In this document: piece after piece, positions 27,816 through 37,547 of the stretch
Position numbering within the stretch: position 1 is the first letter of the stretch
Layout of the letters: each line of letters starts with the position of its first letter
Assembly: GCF_000017805.1 (NCBI RefSeq)
Contig: NC_009767.1
Span: 4,691,001-4,755,000 of the forward strand
From: Roseiflexus castenholzii DSM 13941
Lineage (GTDB): Bacteria; Chloroflexota; Chloroflexia; Chloroflexales; Roseiflexaceae
Reading direction: 5' to 3'
Length of the DNA: 64,000 nt
Translations under genes and position numbers: made by a program
Notes under the pieces: model-generated
What the model saw: the letters and a program-made list of their open reading frames with translations, nothing else
Told to the model about the DNA's origin: nothing
The model's database searches: none

Positions 27816-27891
27816 GGTGCCTGTAGCTCAACGGCAGAGCGCCTGACTGTGGCTCAGGAGGTTGTGGGTTCGAGACCCATCAGGCACCCCA
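27816..27891 (+). tRNA. tRNA-His (anticodon GTG)
   Basis: A 76-nt cloverleaf. The acceptor stem GTGCCTG (27817-27823) pairs with CAGGCAC (27881-27887). The extra 5' G at 27816 pairs with discriminator C at 27888, the special feature of tRNA-His. The anticodon stem CCTGA/TCAGG encloses CTGTGGC, giving anticodon GTG. The T-arm reads GTGGGTTCGAGACCCAT. The 3' CCA is encoded in the DNA at 27889-27891. Confidence 0.97.
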
Positions 27892-27897
27892 TCTTCT

Positions 27898-27922
27898 GTC
27901 TCCTCGATGAGGAGACTTTTTT
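27898..27922 (+). terminator. Rho-independent terminator of tRNA-His
   Basis: GTCTCCTC and GAGGAGAC form an 8-bp stem with loop GAT, followed by six Ts (27917-27922). It starts 6 nt after the CCA end. Confidence 0.9.
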
Positions 27923-27996
27923 GTTTGGCGAAAGTACATCGCTATCGCGTTGCGACGTCGGTTTTTCGTTGCTTTGCGCACAGCGGAGGCGCGCCC

Positions 27997-30168
27997 GTGG
28001 ATTACCTGGTTGTTTCCAATCATCACACGTTTATGATCAGCGACCATAACGGCGATATTCCCGTCGAGGACTCGCCATTCGGTCTGTATTTCTACGATAT
28101 GCGCCACCTCAGCGGCTTCCAGGTGCGCCTGAACAGTCAACCGCTCGAACTGCTCGCTTCGAGTGATGAACATGTGTATCGTGCCGTGTTCCTCCTGACG
28201 AACGGCGCATCCGGTAACGAACAGGGACTCGACCGCCAGACAATCGCGGTGCGGCGCGAGCGGGTCGCACACGAGGCGGTCTATGAGCGGATTGGGGTCA
28301 CCAACTACAATCGCACTCCAATCGAGTGTGATCTGACGGTCGAACTGGCCGTCGATTTTGCCGATATGTTCGTTGTGCGCGGCTTCGCCGGCGGTCCACG
28401 CGGTTCAATAGCGCCGGTCGAATATCACGGCGATCGGCTCCGATTCATCTATCGCGGCGCCGATGATGTGGTGCGCACCACCGACATTCATCTGAGTGTC
28501 ATCCCGGATACGGTTGATATACTCGGCGCTGAAGCGCCGCCGCCCTCTCCCGGTCCGCAAGGCGAAGGGGCGCGCCGTCTGCGGCAACTGCCAACCCCCG
28601 CGCGCGCGCAGGTACACTGGCGTCTGACGCTGGAACCGCATGCCACCTGGAGCGTTGATCTGACCATCACACCTGCGACCGATCCATTGGACCAACAGAA
28701 CAGTCGTGCAGGCGAATCGTTTGAGACGGCGCTGGAAGCGGTACGCGCATCATACCAGGCATGGGACGAAGCGGCAGCCATCGTGACAACCGATAACCCG
28801 GCGTTCAACGAGATACTACGGCGCAGCAGCCACGATCTCCGTGCATTGACAGTGCCGTTTGGCGATCTCTTCCTGCCGGTGGCGGGAATTCCCTGGTTTG
28901 CGGTTCCCTTCGGGCGCGATTCGTTGATTACCAGTTTTCAGGCGCTCTGGTTTCAGCCGGACCTGGCGCGTAGCACGTTGCGCTATCTGGCGGCGCATCA
29001 GGGAACACAGGATAATCCCTGGCGCGATGAGCAGCCGGGCAAGACTCTGCACGAAATGCGCTTTGGGGAACTCGCCAACACCAACAGCGTTCCGTTCAAT
29101 CCCTATTACGGCAGCATTGATGCCACGCTCCTGTTCTTAATGCTGTTCGCTGCCACCGTGCGCTGGACCGGCGACAGGACGCTGTACCACGATCTGCTGC
29201 CGGCGGCGTTGCGCGCGATCGACTGGATCGACCTTTATGCCGATGCCGATGGTGATGGTTATATCGCGTTCGAGCCGCGCTCGACAGCAGGGTTGCGCAT
29301 TCAGGGGTGGAAGGACTCGCGCGATTCGGTGATGCATCCCGACGGAACCCTTGCCGAACCGCCGCTGGCGCTGGTGGAGGTGCAGGCATACGCTTATGCC
29401 GCCAAAACCTGGATGGCGGATCTGTTCGAGCGCATGGGAGAACCTGACCGGGCGGCAGAGTTGCGTCTTGGCGCTGCGGCGCTGAAAGAGCGGTTCAATG
29501 CCGATTTCTGGCTGGAGGACGAGAAGTTCTACGCGCAGGCGATTGAGGTTGGCAAAGGACCCATTCGTGAAGTCACCAGCAATCCGGGACACGCACTTCT
29601 GTGCGATCTTTTGCTGCCGGAATACGCTGCGCAGGTAGCAGATCGACTAACAGCGCCCGATATGTTGTCGAGCTGGGGGGTGCGCACCCGCAGCGCCGCC
29701 GACCCGAATTACAATCCGATAAGTTATCACAATGGCAGCGTCTGGCCCCACGATAACTCGCTGATCCTCTGGGGATTGACTCGGAGTGGGTTCCGTGACA
29801 AAGCCAATGAAATCGCCGGTCGCCTGGTTGCAGCGGCGGCGCATTTCCGCTTGCGTCGCCTGCCCGAGTTGATGTGCGGGTATGACCGCGATCCTGAAAC
29901 GTTCGATGGTCCTGTGCCATACCCGGTGAGTTGCCGTCCACAGGCGTGGGCTGCCGGTACAGGGCTGCTGATCGTGCGCAGCATTCTGGGGCTTGAGGTC
30001 GATGCGCTCGACAACACACTGCACCTTGCGCCGCATCTTCCGCCTTGGCTCTCGTGGGTCGAGGTGCAGAATCTGCGTGTCGGCGAACGACGGGTCCATT
30101 TTCGGGCAACGCACGCCGGGGTGGAAATCATTGCGGATGGCGGGGTCGAGGTGCGCATCAAGGGTTGA
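27997..30168 (+). CDS. Glycogen-debranching-type glycosidase (amylo-alpha-1,6-glucosidase family)
   Basis: 723 residues. An N-terminal beta-sandwich domain (VVSNHHTFMISDHNGDIPV, SPFGLYFYDMRHLSGF) is the bacterial GDE_N type. An (alpha/alpha)6 catalytic barrel starts at about residue 270, with GIPWFAVPFGRDSLITSFQ, GWKDSRDSVMHPDG and NGSVWPHDNSLI, which carry the acidic residues expected for a GH63/GH133-type glucosidase. An open frame continues upstream through the tRNA and its terminator, so that cannot be coding. The GTG at 27997 is chosen because GCGGAGG sits 7 nt before it. It likely trims alpha-1,6 or alpha-glucosidic branches. A repeat array starts soon after the stop. Confidence 0.85.
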   Translation: MDYLVVSNHHTFMISDHNGDIPVEDSPFGLYFYDMRHLSGFQVRLNSQPLELLASSDEHVYRAVFLLTNGASGNEQGLDRQTIAVRRERVAHEAVYERIGVTNYNRTPIECDLTVELAVDFADMFVVRGFAGGPRGSIAPVEYHGDRLRFIYRGADDVVRTTDIHLSVIPDTVDILGAEAPPPSPGPQGEGARRLRQLPTPARAQVHWRLTLEPHATWSVDLTITPATDPLDQQNSRAGESFETALEAVRASYQAWDEAAAIVTTDNPAFNEILRRSSHDLRALTVPFGDLFLPVAGIPWFAVPFGRDSLITSFQALWFQPDLARSTLRYLAAHQGTQDNPWRDEQPGKTLHEMRFGELANTNSVPFNPYYGSIDATLLFLMLFAATVRWTGDRTLYHDLLPAALRAIDWIDLYADADGDGYIAFEPRSTAGLRIQGWKDSRDSVMHPDGTLAEPPLALVEVQAYAYAAKTWMADLFERMGEPDRAAELRLGAAALKERFNADFWLEDEKFYAQAIEVGKGPIREVTSNPGHALLCDLLLPEYAAQVADRLTAPDMLSSWGVRTRSAADPNYNPISYHNGSVWPHDNSLILWGLTRSGFRDKANEIAGRLVAAAAHFRLRRLPELMCGYDRDPETFDGPVPYPVSCRPQAWAAGTGLLIVRSILGLEVDALDNTLHLAPHLPPWLSWVEVQNLRVGERRVHFRATHAGVEIIADGGVEVRIKG

Positions 30169-30204
30169 CGCCGTTGTGGGAGGCGCCCGACGGCTGATGC
30201 AGAA

Positions 30205-31410
30205 AATAGCCCGGTCTGCTGGCGCTGCGGGCTGAAGCCCTGGCTGAGATCGTGCAAGCCCCTACGGGGCTTCCTCAACACGAAGCGAGGCAACCGGTCT
30301 GCTGGCGCTGCGGGCTGAAGCCCTGGCTGAGATCGTGCAAGCCCCTACGGGGCTTCCTCAACACGAAGCGAGGCAACCGGTCTGCTGGCGCTGCGGGCTG
30401 AAGCCCTGGCTGAGATCGTGCAAGCCCCTACGGGGCTTCCTCGTCCTGAGCGAAGGCGTGCGCCCGCAGCGCAGGGGATGCGCGGTGTGGCAGCGCAGGT
30501 TTACCGGGTTCATTGCCTCATCCTCATCAGTCGCGGGCTATGGTTGCGAAGCCCGCCTGCGGTGGGGGGTGGTGCAGCTCGCCCGTGCGCCTGGCGTCTC
30601 CCAAACACGAAGCTGGCGCTGCGGGCTGAAGCCCTGGCTGAGATCGTGCAAGCCCCTACGGGGCTTCCTCAACACGAAGCGAGGCAACCGGTCTGCTGGC
30701 GCTGCGGGCTGAAGCCCTGGCTGAGATCGTGCAAGCCCCTACGGGGCTTCCTCGTCCTGAGCGAAGGCGTGCGCCCGCAGCGCAGGTTTACCGGGTTCAT
30801 TGCCTCATCCTCATCAGTCGCGGGCTATGGTTGCGAAGCCCGCCTGCGGTGGGGGGGGGTGCAGCTCGCCCGTGCGCCTGGCGTCTCCCAAACACGAAGC
30901 TGGCGCTGCGGGCTGAAGCCCTGGCTGAGATCGTGCAAGCCCCTACGGGGCTTCCTCGTCCTGAGCGAAGGCGTGCGCCCGCAGCGCAGGTTTACCGGGT
31001 TCATTGCCTCATCCTCATCAGTCGCGGGCTATGGTTGCGAAGCCCGCCTGCGGTGGGGGGGGGGGGTGCAGCTCGCCCGTGCGCCTGGCGTCTCCCAAAC
31101 ACGAAGCTGGCGCTGCGGGCTGAAGCCCTGGCTGAGATCGTGCAAGCCCCTACGGGGCTTCCTCGTCCTGAGCGAAGGCGTGCGCCCGCAGCGCAGGTTT
31201 ACCGGGTTCATTGCCTCATCCTCATCAGTTGCGGGCTATGCTTGCGAAGCCCGCCTGCGGTGGGGGGTGGTGCAGCTCGCCCGTGCGCCTGGCGTCTCCC
31301 AAACACGAAGCTGGCGCTGCGGGCTGAAGCCCTGGCTGAGATCGTGCAAGCCCCTACGGGGCTTCCTCGTCCTGAGCGAAGGCGTGCGTTCGCAGCGCAG
31401 GGGGCGCCCG
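30205..31410. repeat. GGGGCTT-type repeat array G1
   Basis: Repeated modules: GCGGGCTGAAGCCCTGGCTGAG, ATCGTGCAAGCCCCTACGGG and GCTTCCTC, either alone or followed by CGTCCTGAGCGAAGGCGTGC and a longer insert beginning CAGGTTTACCGGGTTCATTG. AAGCCCC and GGGGCTT form hairpins. Homopolymer G tracts of 6, 8 and 10 vary between copies (near 30570, 30855 and 31065), as expected of replication slippage. It lies between convergent genes. The open frames across it are artefacts. Confidence 0.9.
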
Positions 31411-31551
31411 GTCGGACAACGCCGGTATAGCGGCGCATTGTTTTCTGCCAATGCATGACTGCACGCAGTGTAAGCGGTGTAATTACCTCGACAGGTTGAG
31501 CGAATGCCTGTCACCCGTCGCTCACAGGCGAGACGCCCATACGCATAGAAG

Positions 31552-32862
31552 CTACCGCTCCACACACGCCATCGCCCGCCGTTGCATGGCGGTGGCGGTT
31601 TCGGCGGCGGTGCGCCTGCCGAGCAGGAATGGCGGCAGTTCGACTTCGATGGCGTCCCATGCGCAGCGAATCGGACGGGTCGGCGGGATGCCCGGCGCAT
31701 TGCCGGCATACGTTGCAGCTGCCGCCAGCGCCGGATCGTCAGTGACCGCCGGGTCGTTCAAGGCGGGAATGGACGCCGGGAGCATGCTCAGGTCGCGCGC
31801 GATGCGCGCCTGCCATACCGGTTCGCGGAGGGTCGCTGCCAGCGTTTCTGCCTGTGCCAGGCGTTGACCGTCGAGCGCAGCGCCGTACATCAAGTACACG
31901 CCGGTAAGCGGCGCGGCTGCCGGCACGCCCCGATTCGCCAGCGGCAGCGGCGCGATGCCTAACTCCAGGGTGTCGGTCAATCCCCGATAACTTTCCAGCG
32001 CCCAATCGCCATCGATTGCCAGCGCCACCCTGCCGCGCCGGAAGAGTCGCGCGCCCTCATCGTAGGTCGAGGGGGGCGTTGGTCCATACCGCCGGAGGGT
32101 GCGCAGCAGTTCGAGCGCAGACACAACAGCAGGAGCGTCGAGGGCGGGCATTCCGTCGGCATCGAGCATGGCGCCTCCTGTTATGTCAAGCCAGAGCGCA
32201 AACCAGCGCGCTTCAGTCCACCCGGCAACCAGTCCGAACCGTCCTCCGCCGGTGTTGGTGCGCGCAGCCGCGATCAGTGCGTCGATGGTGCGCGGCGGAT
32301 ATTCGACAAGTTTCCGGTTGTAGAGCAGCAGCAAGAAACCCTGTGCGCCAACCGGCACGCCCCACTGCTGATCGTCGGCGGTTGCGCCCACAACGACAGC
32401 CGGCAGCGTACCCTCGGCGGCAGGCGTCGAGCGCACTGCCTGAATCAGCCCCATGGTGCGCAGGATCGCCAGATCGTTGCCATCACCCCAGATGACATCC
32501 GGTGGTGGCCGTCCATCGATCTGATCGACGCGCAGACGGGCGATCATGGCGTCGGGAGTGCTGCTACGGATGCGGATCGGCACGTTGGCTGCGGCGGCGG
32601 CTTCGCTGAGCAGCCGCGCGAGGGCGTCACGTCGCGCTTCGTCACCTGCTGCCCACACCGTCAACGGTTCCGGCGCAGGCGTGAGCGTGGGAGGCGGCGG
32701 CGCGGTCGGCGCAGTCGTTGGCGAAGGCAGCGGTGTCGCTGTAGCGGTTGGTGTTGCGGAAGGCTCAGGCAACGGCGTTGGCGCCATAGATTCAGGCTGC
32801 GCGCAGGCTGCCAGGCAACACAGAAGGAGGATCAGGGCACGCGCATATGGAGATATTGTCAA
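31552..32862 (-). CDS. Extracellular solute-binding lipoprotein (ABC importer type)
   Basis: About 436 residues. A short lipoprotein signal (ARALILLLCCLAAC) ends in the lipobox cysteine, followed by a Pro/Thr-rich tether. The mature part, starting EPLTVWAAGDEARRDALARL, has the type-1 binding-protein layout, with PDVIWGDGNDLAILRTMGLI and AVALAIDGDWALESYRGL. No permease or ATPase gene is adjacent. The in-frame start is uncertain: there is no ATG. A TTG at 32862 overlapping the previous stop (TTGA) would give a normal signal peptide. It is last in a minus-strand sugar-related gene run, so a carbohydrate ligand is plausible. Confidence 0.78.
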   Translation of the reverse strand: MTISPYARALILLLCCLAACAQPESMAPTPLPEPSATPTATATPLPSPTTAPTAPPPPTLTPAPEPLTVWAAGDEARRDALARLLSEAAAAANVPIRIRSSTPDAMIARLRVDQIDGRPPPDVIWGDGNDLAILRTMGLIQAVRSTPAAEGTLPAVVVGATADDQQWGVPVGAQGFLLLLYNRKLVEYPPRTIDALIAAARTNTGGGRFGLVAGWTEARWFALWLDITGGAMLDADGMPALDAPAVVSALELLRTLRRYGPTPPSTYDEGARLFRRGRVALAIDGDWALESYRGLTDTLELGIAPLPLANRGVPAAAPLTGVYLMYGAALDGQRLAQAETLAATLREPVWQARIARDLSMLPASIPALNDPAVTDDPALAAAATYAGNAPGIPPTRPIRCAWDAIEVELPPFLLGRRTAAETATAMQRRAMACVER

Positions 32863-33476
32863 GGCAGCAATTTCCACGATGTCTGCCACGCGCCGCCATA
32901 GCGCCGGTCGAGTTCGATGATCAGCGGAACCATGCCATCGAGGATGCGCGCATTGTGCAACACGCCACAATCGACCGGTCGAAATCCAAGATCGGCGATC
33001 AGCCCGGCAACGATGCGTTTGTCCTCCTCATCATCCCCGGCGAACAGCACATCGCGCTGAACGCCGTCGACATTCAGCGGTGCAAGGAGCGTCGCGGCGA
33101 AATTGGTCTTGAAGGCGGCAACAACGCGCGCGCCCGGACCAATGGCATCGCGGGTGACTTCAGCGCCGGCGACACGATTGTCCGGCAGATGATCGAACGG
33201 GTTCGAGATGTCGATCACCAATCGCTCGCGCAGCGCAGCGGCGTGGGCGCGGCAGAACGGCGCCACGTCGGGGTATGGCAGCGTGAGAACAACGATTGCA
33301 GATTCTTCCAGCGCATCGGCATACGTCGTCACCCGCGCAGCAGGAAGCGCAGCGATCAGGTCGGTCTTCTCATCGGGAACGCGCGACCCAAAGATAATGC
33401 GATGACCGGCGCGCACCCATCCTGCGCCTAACCCACGCGCCATTCTGCCTGTACCAATGAGCGCAATCGTCGTCAT
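32859..33476 (-). CDS. NADP-binding oxidoreductase, F420-dependent reductase-like
   Basis: 205 residues. The N-terminal Rossmann motif is IALIGTGRMARGLGAGW, with an arginine after strand 2 (IIFGSR) favouring NADP. LTLPYPDV, VIDISNPFD and AAFKTNFA follow the layout of coenzyme-F420-dependent NADP reductases and related NADP oxidoreductases. Cofactor F420 use is not assured. The start overlaps the sugar kinase stop by 4 nt (ATGA), and its own stop overlaps the binding-protein start, so the three are translationally coupled. Confidence 0.82.
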   Translation of the reverse strand: MTTIALIGTGRMARGLGAGWVRAGHRIIFGSRVPDEKTDLIAALPAARVTTYADALEESAIVVLTLPYPDVAPFCRAHAAALRERLVIDISNPFDHLPDNRVAGAEVTRDAIGPGARVVAAFKTNFAATLLAPLNVDGVQRDVLFAGDDEEDKRIVAGLIADLGFRPVDCGVLHNARILDGMVPLIIELDRRYGGAWQTSWKLLP

Positions 33477-34477
33477 TCCATCCCTCCTATCGTCTGAAAC
33501 CAGTGGTGCGCCTCTGCCAGCAACCGCACACAAAGCGCCGGCGGTGTTGGCACACCAGCGGCATCGAACGCCAGCAGAAGGCTGCCGGCGACCGGCGGCG
33601 CCTCCAGCCGCACCACCCGCGCCATCGGTGCGCACCGGCGAACCTGCTCCGTCAGCGCACCAATGAGCAGCCTGTTCCGCGCGCGAAAGACCCCTCCCGC
33701 CAGCACCAGATCGAAAGATTCGTGTTCGAGCGCGAGTTTGCGCACCACTGCCGCAGCCGTCAACCCCAACTCCTCTCCTGCCTGCCGTACAATCCGGCAG
33801 GCAACTTCATCGCCGGCATCGGCGACGGTAAAAACCAGCCGCGCCAGGCGTCCATTCGGTGGTGGAGCAGCGCCACGTGACACCCGTTCGACCAGATCGG
33901 GCACATCAACCGCGCCATATGCCCGCACAAAAGCGTCACTCAGTGCGGTCGCCGGTCCACGCCCAATCCAGGCGTGCCCAATGGCGCGGGTCGCTTCCCA
34001 GACCAGCCCAGCCGCGCCGTGGAAGTCCCCCCAGTGCATGCCCAACCCAAAGGTGCGGAATGTTGCGCCGCGACGATTGCGACCGGCAACCGTCGAGCCG
34101 GTTCCGGCGATCACCGCCACGCCGCATCCATCGGTGGAACCCGCGCGGAGTGCGCCAAAAGCGTCGTTCACCAGCGTATAGGGTCCGGGCAGATCCAGGC
34201 GCCTGATCACCGACTCAAGCCGCGCCACATCGCTTTCCCAATCAAGACCCGCCAGCGCGTATCCGGCGGCGCAAATATCGGTGCGGTTGATACCGGCCAT
34301 GCGCAACGCCGCATCGATTGCCCGCGCATAGGCATCGAACGCCCCATCGAGACCGACCCCTTCCCAGTTGCCCGGTCCGCTTTCTCCGCCGCCAACGACG
34401 CGCCCTTCCAGATCGGCAATCAGTGCATGAGTTTTCGATCCGCCTGCATCGATACCGACAACATACCTGCCGCTCAT
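33473..34477 (-). CDS. BadF/BadG/BcrA/BcrD-family sugar kinase (N-acetylglucosamine kinase-like)
   Basis: 334 residues with the ASKHA fold. The phosphate-1 loop is GIDAGGSKTHALIAD (9-23), the second phosphate loop is VAVIAGTGSTVAGRNRRG, and the adenosine motif is DLVLAGGVFRARN. The family includes N-acetylglucosamine and glucosamine kinases. It starts 5 nt after the fucosidase stop. Its neighbours suggest handling of sugars released by that glycosidase, but the actual hexose is unknown. An alternative GTG start lies 9 nt upstream. Confidence 0.85.
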   Translation of the reverse strand: MSGRYVVGIDAGGSKTHALIADLEGRVVGGGESGPGNWEGVGLDGAFDAYARAIDAALRMAGINRTDICAAGYALAGLDWESDVARLESVIRRLDLPGPYTLVNDAFGALRAGSTDGCGVAVIAGTGSTVAGRNRRGATFRTFGLGMHWGDFHGAAGLVWEATRAIGHAWIGRGPATALSDAFVRAYGAVDVPDLVERVSRGAAPPPNGRLARLVFTVADAGDEVACRIVRQAGEELGLTAAAVVRKLALEHESFDLVLAGGVFRARNRLLIGALTEQVRRCAPMARVVRLEAPPVAGSLLLAFDAAGVPTPPALCVRLLAEAHHWFQTIGGME

Positions 34478-34482
34478 AGCGC

Positions 34483-35772
34483 TCACCGAAGGAACAATTC
34501 CACCACCGGCACAGTCACACGGGGCTTGACCACCGGTAACTCCAGGGTGAGCGTATCGGCAGCAGTTTGGGCGATGCTCCATTCATTGTGCTTACCCGGT
34601 TCAAGCAGCCGAACTTCGCTGGCATCATGGAGGAGTTGCGCATACTCCACTCTGCCTGCCATGCCATCAAGGTGCAGATGGCGGAAGGGCCAGGAAAAAA
34701 TGTGGAGGTAGAGTCGCTTTCCATTCTGCGTGAAGCGGCAATCGGTCGGCGCAGTAAACTCACTCTGCGTGCAACCATAGATTGAGCGGCTGTGCAAGCG
34801 CATCCAGTCGGCATAGACCTTGAGGGCTGCAAGCGCGCGGTCGTCGAACGTCCCACGCGCCGTCGGACCGACATTCATCAGCAGGTTGCCACCGCATGCC
34901 ACGGAATTGACCAGCATCTGAATGAGTTGTTCCGGGCTTTTCCAGGTCATTTCATCACGGTGGTACCCCCACGACCCGCTGAACGTCTGACACGTCTCCC
35001 ACACCACCGGCTCGCCATCGACATGGACCCACTCACGCGGCTGAAACTGCTCAGGCGTATGCACATCGGCGAACTCAGTCGGCAGATCGAGGCGGTTATT
35101 GACAATAATGTCGGGCGCCAGGTCGCGCACCAGGCGCAGCAGCGCTTCACTTTCCCAATCGACACGCCCTTTGCCGGGCAAGCCGTTGTACTCGCGGTTG
35201 GGGTAGGAAAAATCGAACCAGATAATATCCACCGATCCATAGCCGGTCAGTAACTCACGCACCTGATTGCGCATATATGCAGCATAACGCCGCATATCGC
35301 GCCCGGCGTTCAGTTGGGCGACATTTGGATGGTCGCGCAGTGGATGAAAGACATCGATAAGAAAATCGGGATGATGCCAGTCGATCAGCGAATAGTAAAA
35401 CCCGATACGCAACCCTTCGGCGCGGAACGCCTCGACGAACGGCTTCAGCAGATCGCGCTTTGCCGGCGTATTGGGCGCCTTATAATCGGTGTACTGCGTA
35501 TCCCACAGACAGAACCCCTCGTGGTGTTTCGTCGTTATCACCACATACTTCATCCCCGCCTCACGCGCAGCGCGCGCCCAGGCGCGCGGATCGTACAGGT
35601 CAGGGTCGAAATGGTCGAAATAGCGCTGATAGGATGCGTCGTCGATCTTTTCGCGGCTTTTGACCCACTCGTGGCGTGCTGCGAGCGCGTACAACCCCCA
35701 GTGAATGAACATCCCGAAGCGGTCGTGAACGAACCAGGACGTATCGCCGCGCGTCGGCGCCGGTGTGAGCAT
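34483..35772 (-). CDS. Alpha-L-fucosidase (GH29 family)
   Basis: 429 residues. The N-terminal barrel is typical of GH29: WFVHDRFGMFIHWGLYAL, EWVKSREKID, KYVVITTKHHEGFCLWDT, and GSVDIIWFDFSYPN with the likely nucleophile Asp in the IIWFD segment. TFSGSWGYHRDE and GGNLLMNVGPTARGTFDDRAL follow, then a C-terminal beta-sandwich (about 345-429). No signal peptide is seen, so it likely acts inside the cell on imported oligosaccharides. AGGAG sits 7 nt before the ATG. The next genes encode a kinase and a binding protein of likely sugar metabolism. Confidence 0.9.
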   Translation of the reverse strand: MLTPAPTRGDTSWFVHDRFGMFIHWGLYALAARHEWVKSREKIDDASYQRYFDHFDPDLYDPRAWARAAREAGMKYVVITTKHHEGFCLWDTQYTDYKAPNTPAKRDLLKPFVEAFRAEGLRIGFYYSLIDWHHPDFLIDVFHPLRDHPNVAQLNAGRDMRRYAAYMRNQVRELLTGYGSVDIIWFDFSYPNREYNGLPGKGRVDWESEALLRLVRDLAPDIIVNNRLDLPTEFADVHTPEQFQPREWVHVDGEPVVWETCQTFSGSWGYHRDEMTWKSPEQLIQMLVNSVACGGNLLMNVGPTARGTFDDRALAALKVYADWMRLHSRSIYGCTQSEFTAPTDCRFTQNGKRLYLHIFSWPFRHLHLDGMAGRVEYAQLLHDASEVRLLEPGKHNEWSIAQTAADTLTLELPVVKPRVTVPVVELFLR

Positions 35773-35806
35773 CGTCGTCTCCTGTGCGTGTTGACATAGT
35801 GCAACG

Positions 35807-36763
35807 TCAATAGCCAGCTGCCTTATCCACAACGTTGAGCAGCGGTTCACCCGTTCGATAGCGGCGGAGATTCTCGCAGAAGATATCGATAATACGTTCG
35901 CGCGTGCGTGGTGACGAATACGAAATATGCGGCGTAATCCAGACATTGGGCGCTTTCCAGAGCGGATGGTCGGGAGGCAGTGGCTCGATGGGCAGCGCAT
36001 CGAGCGCCGCGCCGGCGATTCGCCCGCTGTGCAGCGCCTCCAGGAGCGCATCGGTGTCAACGATCTGCCCGCGCGCGATATTGATCAGGTAGGCGCTCGA
36101 CTTCATACGCCGGAAAGCGTCCGCGTCGAACATCCCACGGGTTGCAGCGGTCAGCGGTACGGCAAGAACGATATAATCAGACTGTGGGAGAAGGTCGCGC
36201 CAGCCATGCTCCCCGACCATCACATCCACCCCGTCGGTTGGTTGGGGATGGCGGCGGCTGGCAAGGATCCGCATACCGAAGGCGCGCGCCCGTTTGGCGA
36301 TCTCTGCGCCGATGTGACCATAGCCAATGATCAGGAGCGTGCGCTCGAACAGTTCATCGCAGGGAATATCGTCGCCGCGATCCCACTCGTCGGGCGCCAG
36401 CGCCTTGAGGTCGAAGGCGCGTTTGACATGGTTCAGCATGTACATCAAAACGAACTCGGCGATAGGAATAGCCTGTGCGCCTGCCGAATTCGTCAGCACA
36501 ATGTCGCGTTCGAGAATTTCGGGAATCAGGAGATGCTCAACGCCTGCGCTCGGCGTGTGGATCCAGCGCAGGTTCGGCGCTGCCGCCAGAACGCGGCGCA
36601 GCGCACTGACCGGCGTCCACCAGCGGAGCAGCATAGTTACGTCGCAGACATCCCCCTCCGGTTCTCCGGCATCGTCGAAACGCACCACCTCCAGGTCCGG
36701 CGCCATCTCCGCCAGGCGTGGTTCAATCAGGGGTGCGAGCGCCTGCGGAATGAGCAGCTTCAT
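35807..36763 (-). CDS. D-isomer-specific 2-hydroxyacid dehydrogenase
   Basis: 318 residues. The NAD domain has TLLIIGYGHIGAEIAKRARA (glycine motif) and SRRHPQP after strand 2. Active-site residues are in place: Arg in LINIARGQIVDTDAL, the acidic segment ALDALPIEPLPPDHPLW, and His in WITPHISYSS. The catalytic glutamate region is EPLPP. Start at ATG 36763 after GAGGTG, and a GTG two codons upstream is an alternative. It lies 34 bp before the fucosidase gene in the same direction. Substrate not determined. Confidence 0.88.
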   Translation of the reverse strand: MKLLIPQALAPLIEPRLAEMAPDLEVVRFDDAGEPEGDVCDVTMLLRWWTPVSALRRVLAAAPNLRWIHTPSAGVEHLLIPEILERDIVLTNSAGAQAIPIAEFVLMYMLNHVKRAFDLKALAPDEWDRGDDIPCDELFERTLLIIGYGHIGAEIAKRARAFGMRILASRRHPQPTDGVDVMVGEHGWRDLLPQSDYIVLAVPLTAATRGMFDADAFRRMKSSAYLINIARGQIVDTDALLEALHSGRIAGAALDALPIEPLPPDHPLWKAPNVWITPHISYSSPRTRERIIDIFCENLRRYRTGEPLLNVVDKAAGY

Positions 36764-36794
36764 TAACACCTCACAGGAGAGCGACGACCGCCTG

Positions 36795-37529
36795 TCAACT
36801 GACCGATTCGCCCGGCTTCAGGTCGATCACGGTCACATCAACGCCAAAAGCGCTACACTGCTCGCGGAGTTGGTCCGGCGTGCCACGCAGGATTGGGAAG
36901 GTGCCGTAGTGCTCTGGAATGGCGAATTTCGGACGGATCAACTTCAGCGCATAGGCGGCCTGCATCGGATCCATGGTAAAGTGATCGCCAATCGGCAGGA
37001 AAACCAATTCGGGGCGGTACAGATCGCCGATGATCTGCATGTCCATCGTCACGGCGGTATCGCCGGTATGATACATTACAAAGCCATTCTCCATCCGCAG
37101 CACATACCCCGCCTCCGTGCCCATCGGCACAATTATGCCATTGTCGGTAAAAGTGCTGCTATGGGTCGCGTGGGTCATCGTGGCGCGAATGCCTGCTACT
37201 TCGACCGTCCCGCCTTTGTTGAACCCGACCAACCGATCCTGACCGACGCCTTTCGACGCGAGCCAACTGGTGATGTCGAACTGCCCGACAATCGTGGCGT
37301 TGGTGGCGGTTGCCAGATCCAGAATATCGGCGATATGGTCGAAGTGCCCATGGGTCAGGAAGATGGCATCAAGACCTTCGCTACGCACCCGTTGCTTCCA
37401 CTCATCGGGGCAGACGGGATTGCCATCCACCCAGGCGTCGATCAGTATCTTCTTCCCTCCGGGGGTCTGGATATGGAACGTACCGTGTCCGAGCCAACTG
37501 ATCGTTGTGTCACGACCAATCGTCGCCAT
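36795..37529 (-). CDS. Metallo-beta-lactamase-fold hydrolase, UPF0173 type
   Basis: 244 residues of the UPF0173 family. The zinc motif is LTHGHFDHIADI (HxHxDH), preceded by WLGHGTFHIQTPGGKKILID. Later ligands are TMTHATHSS, MYHTGDTAV and IPEHYGTFP. AAAGGAGG lies 6-7 nt before the ATG at 37529. The in vivo substrate of the family is not settled. Its stop is 31 nt before the hydroxyacid dehydrogenase start, so it may head that minus-strand run. Confidence 0.88.
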   Translation of the reverse strand: MATIGRDTTISWLGHGTFHIQTPGGKKILIDAWVDGNPVCPDEWKQRVRSEGLDAIFLTHGHFDHIADILDLATATNATIVGQFDITSWLASKGVGQDRLVGFNKGGTVEVAGIRATMTHATHSSTFTDNGIIVPMGTEAGYVLRMENGFVMYHTGDTAVTMDMQIIGDLYRPELVFLPIGDHFTMDPMQAAYALKLIRPKFAIPEHYGTFPILRGTPDQLREQCSAFGVDVTVIDLKPGESVS

Positions 37530-37547
37530 CACATTCCTCCTTTCCAC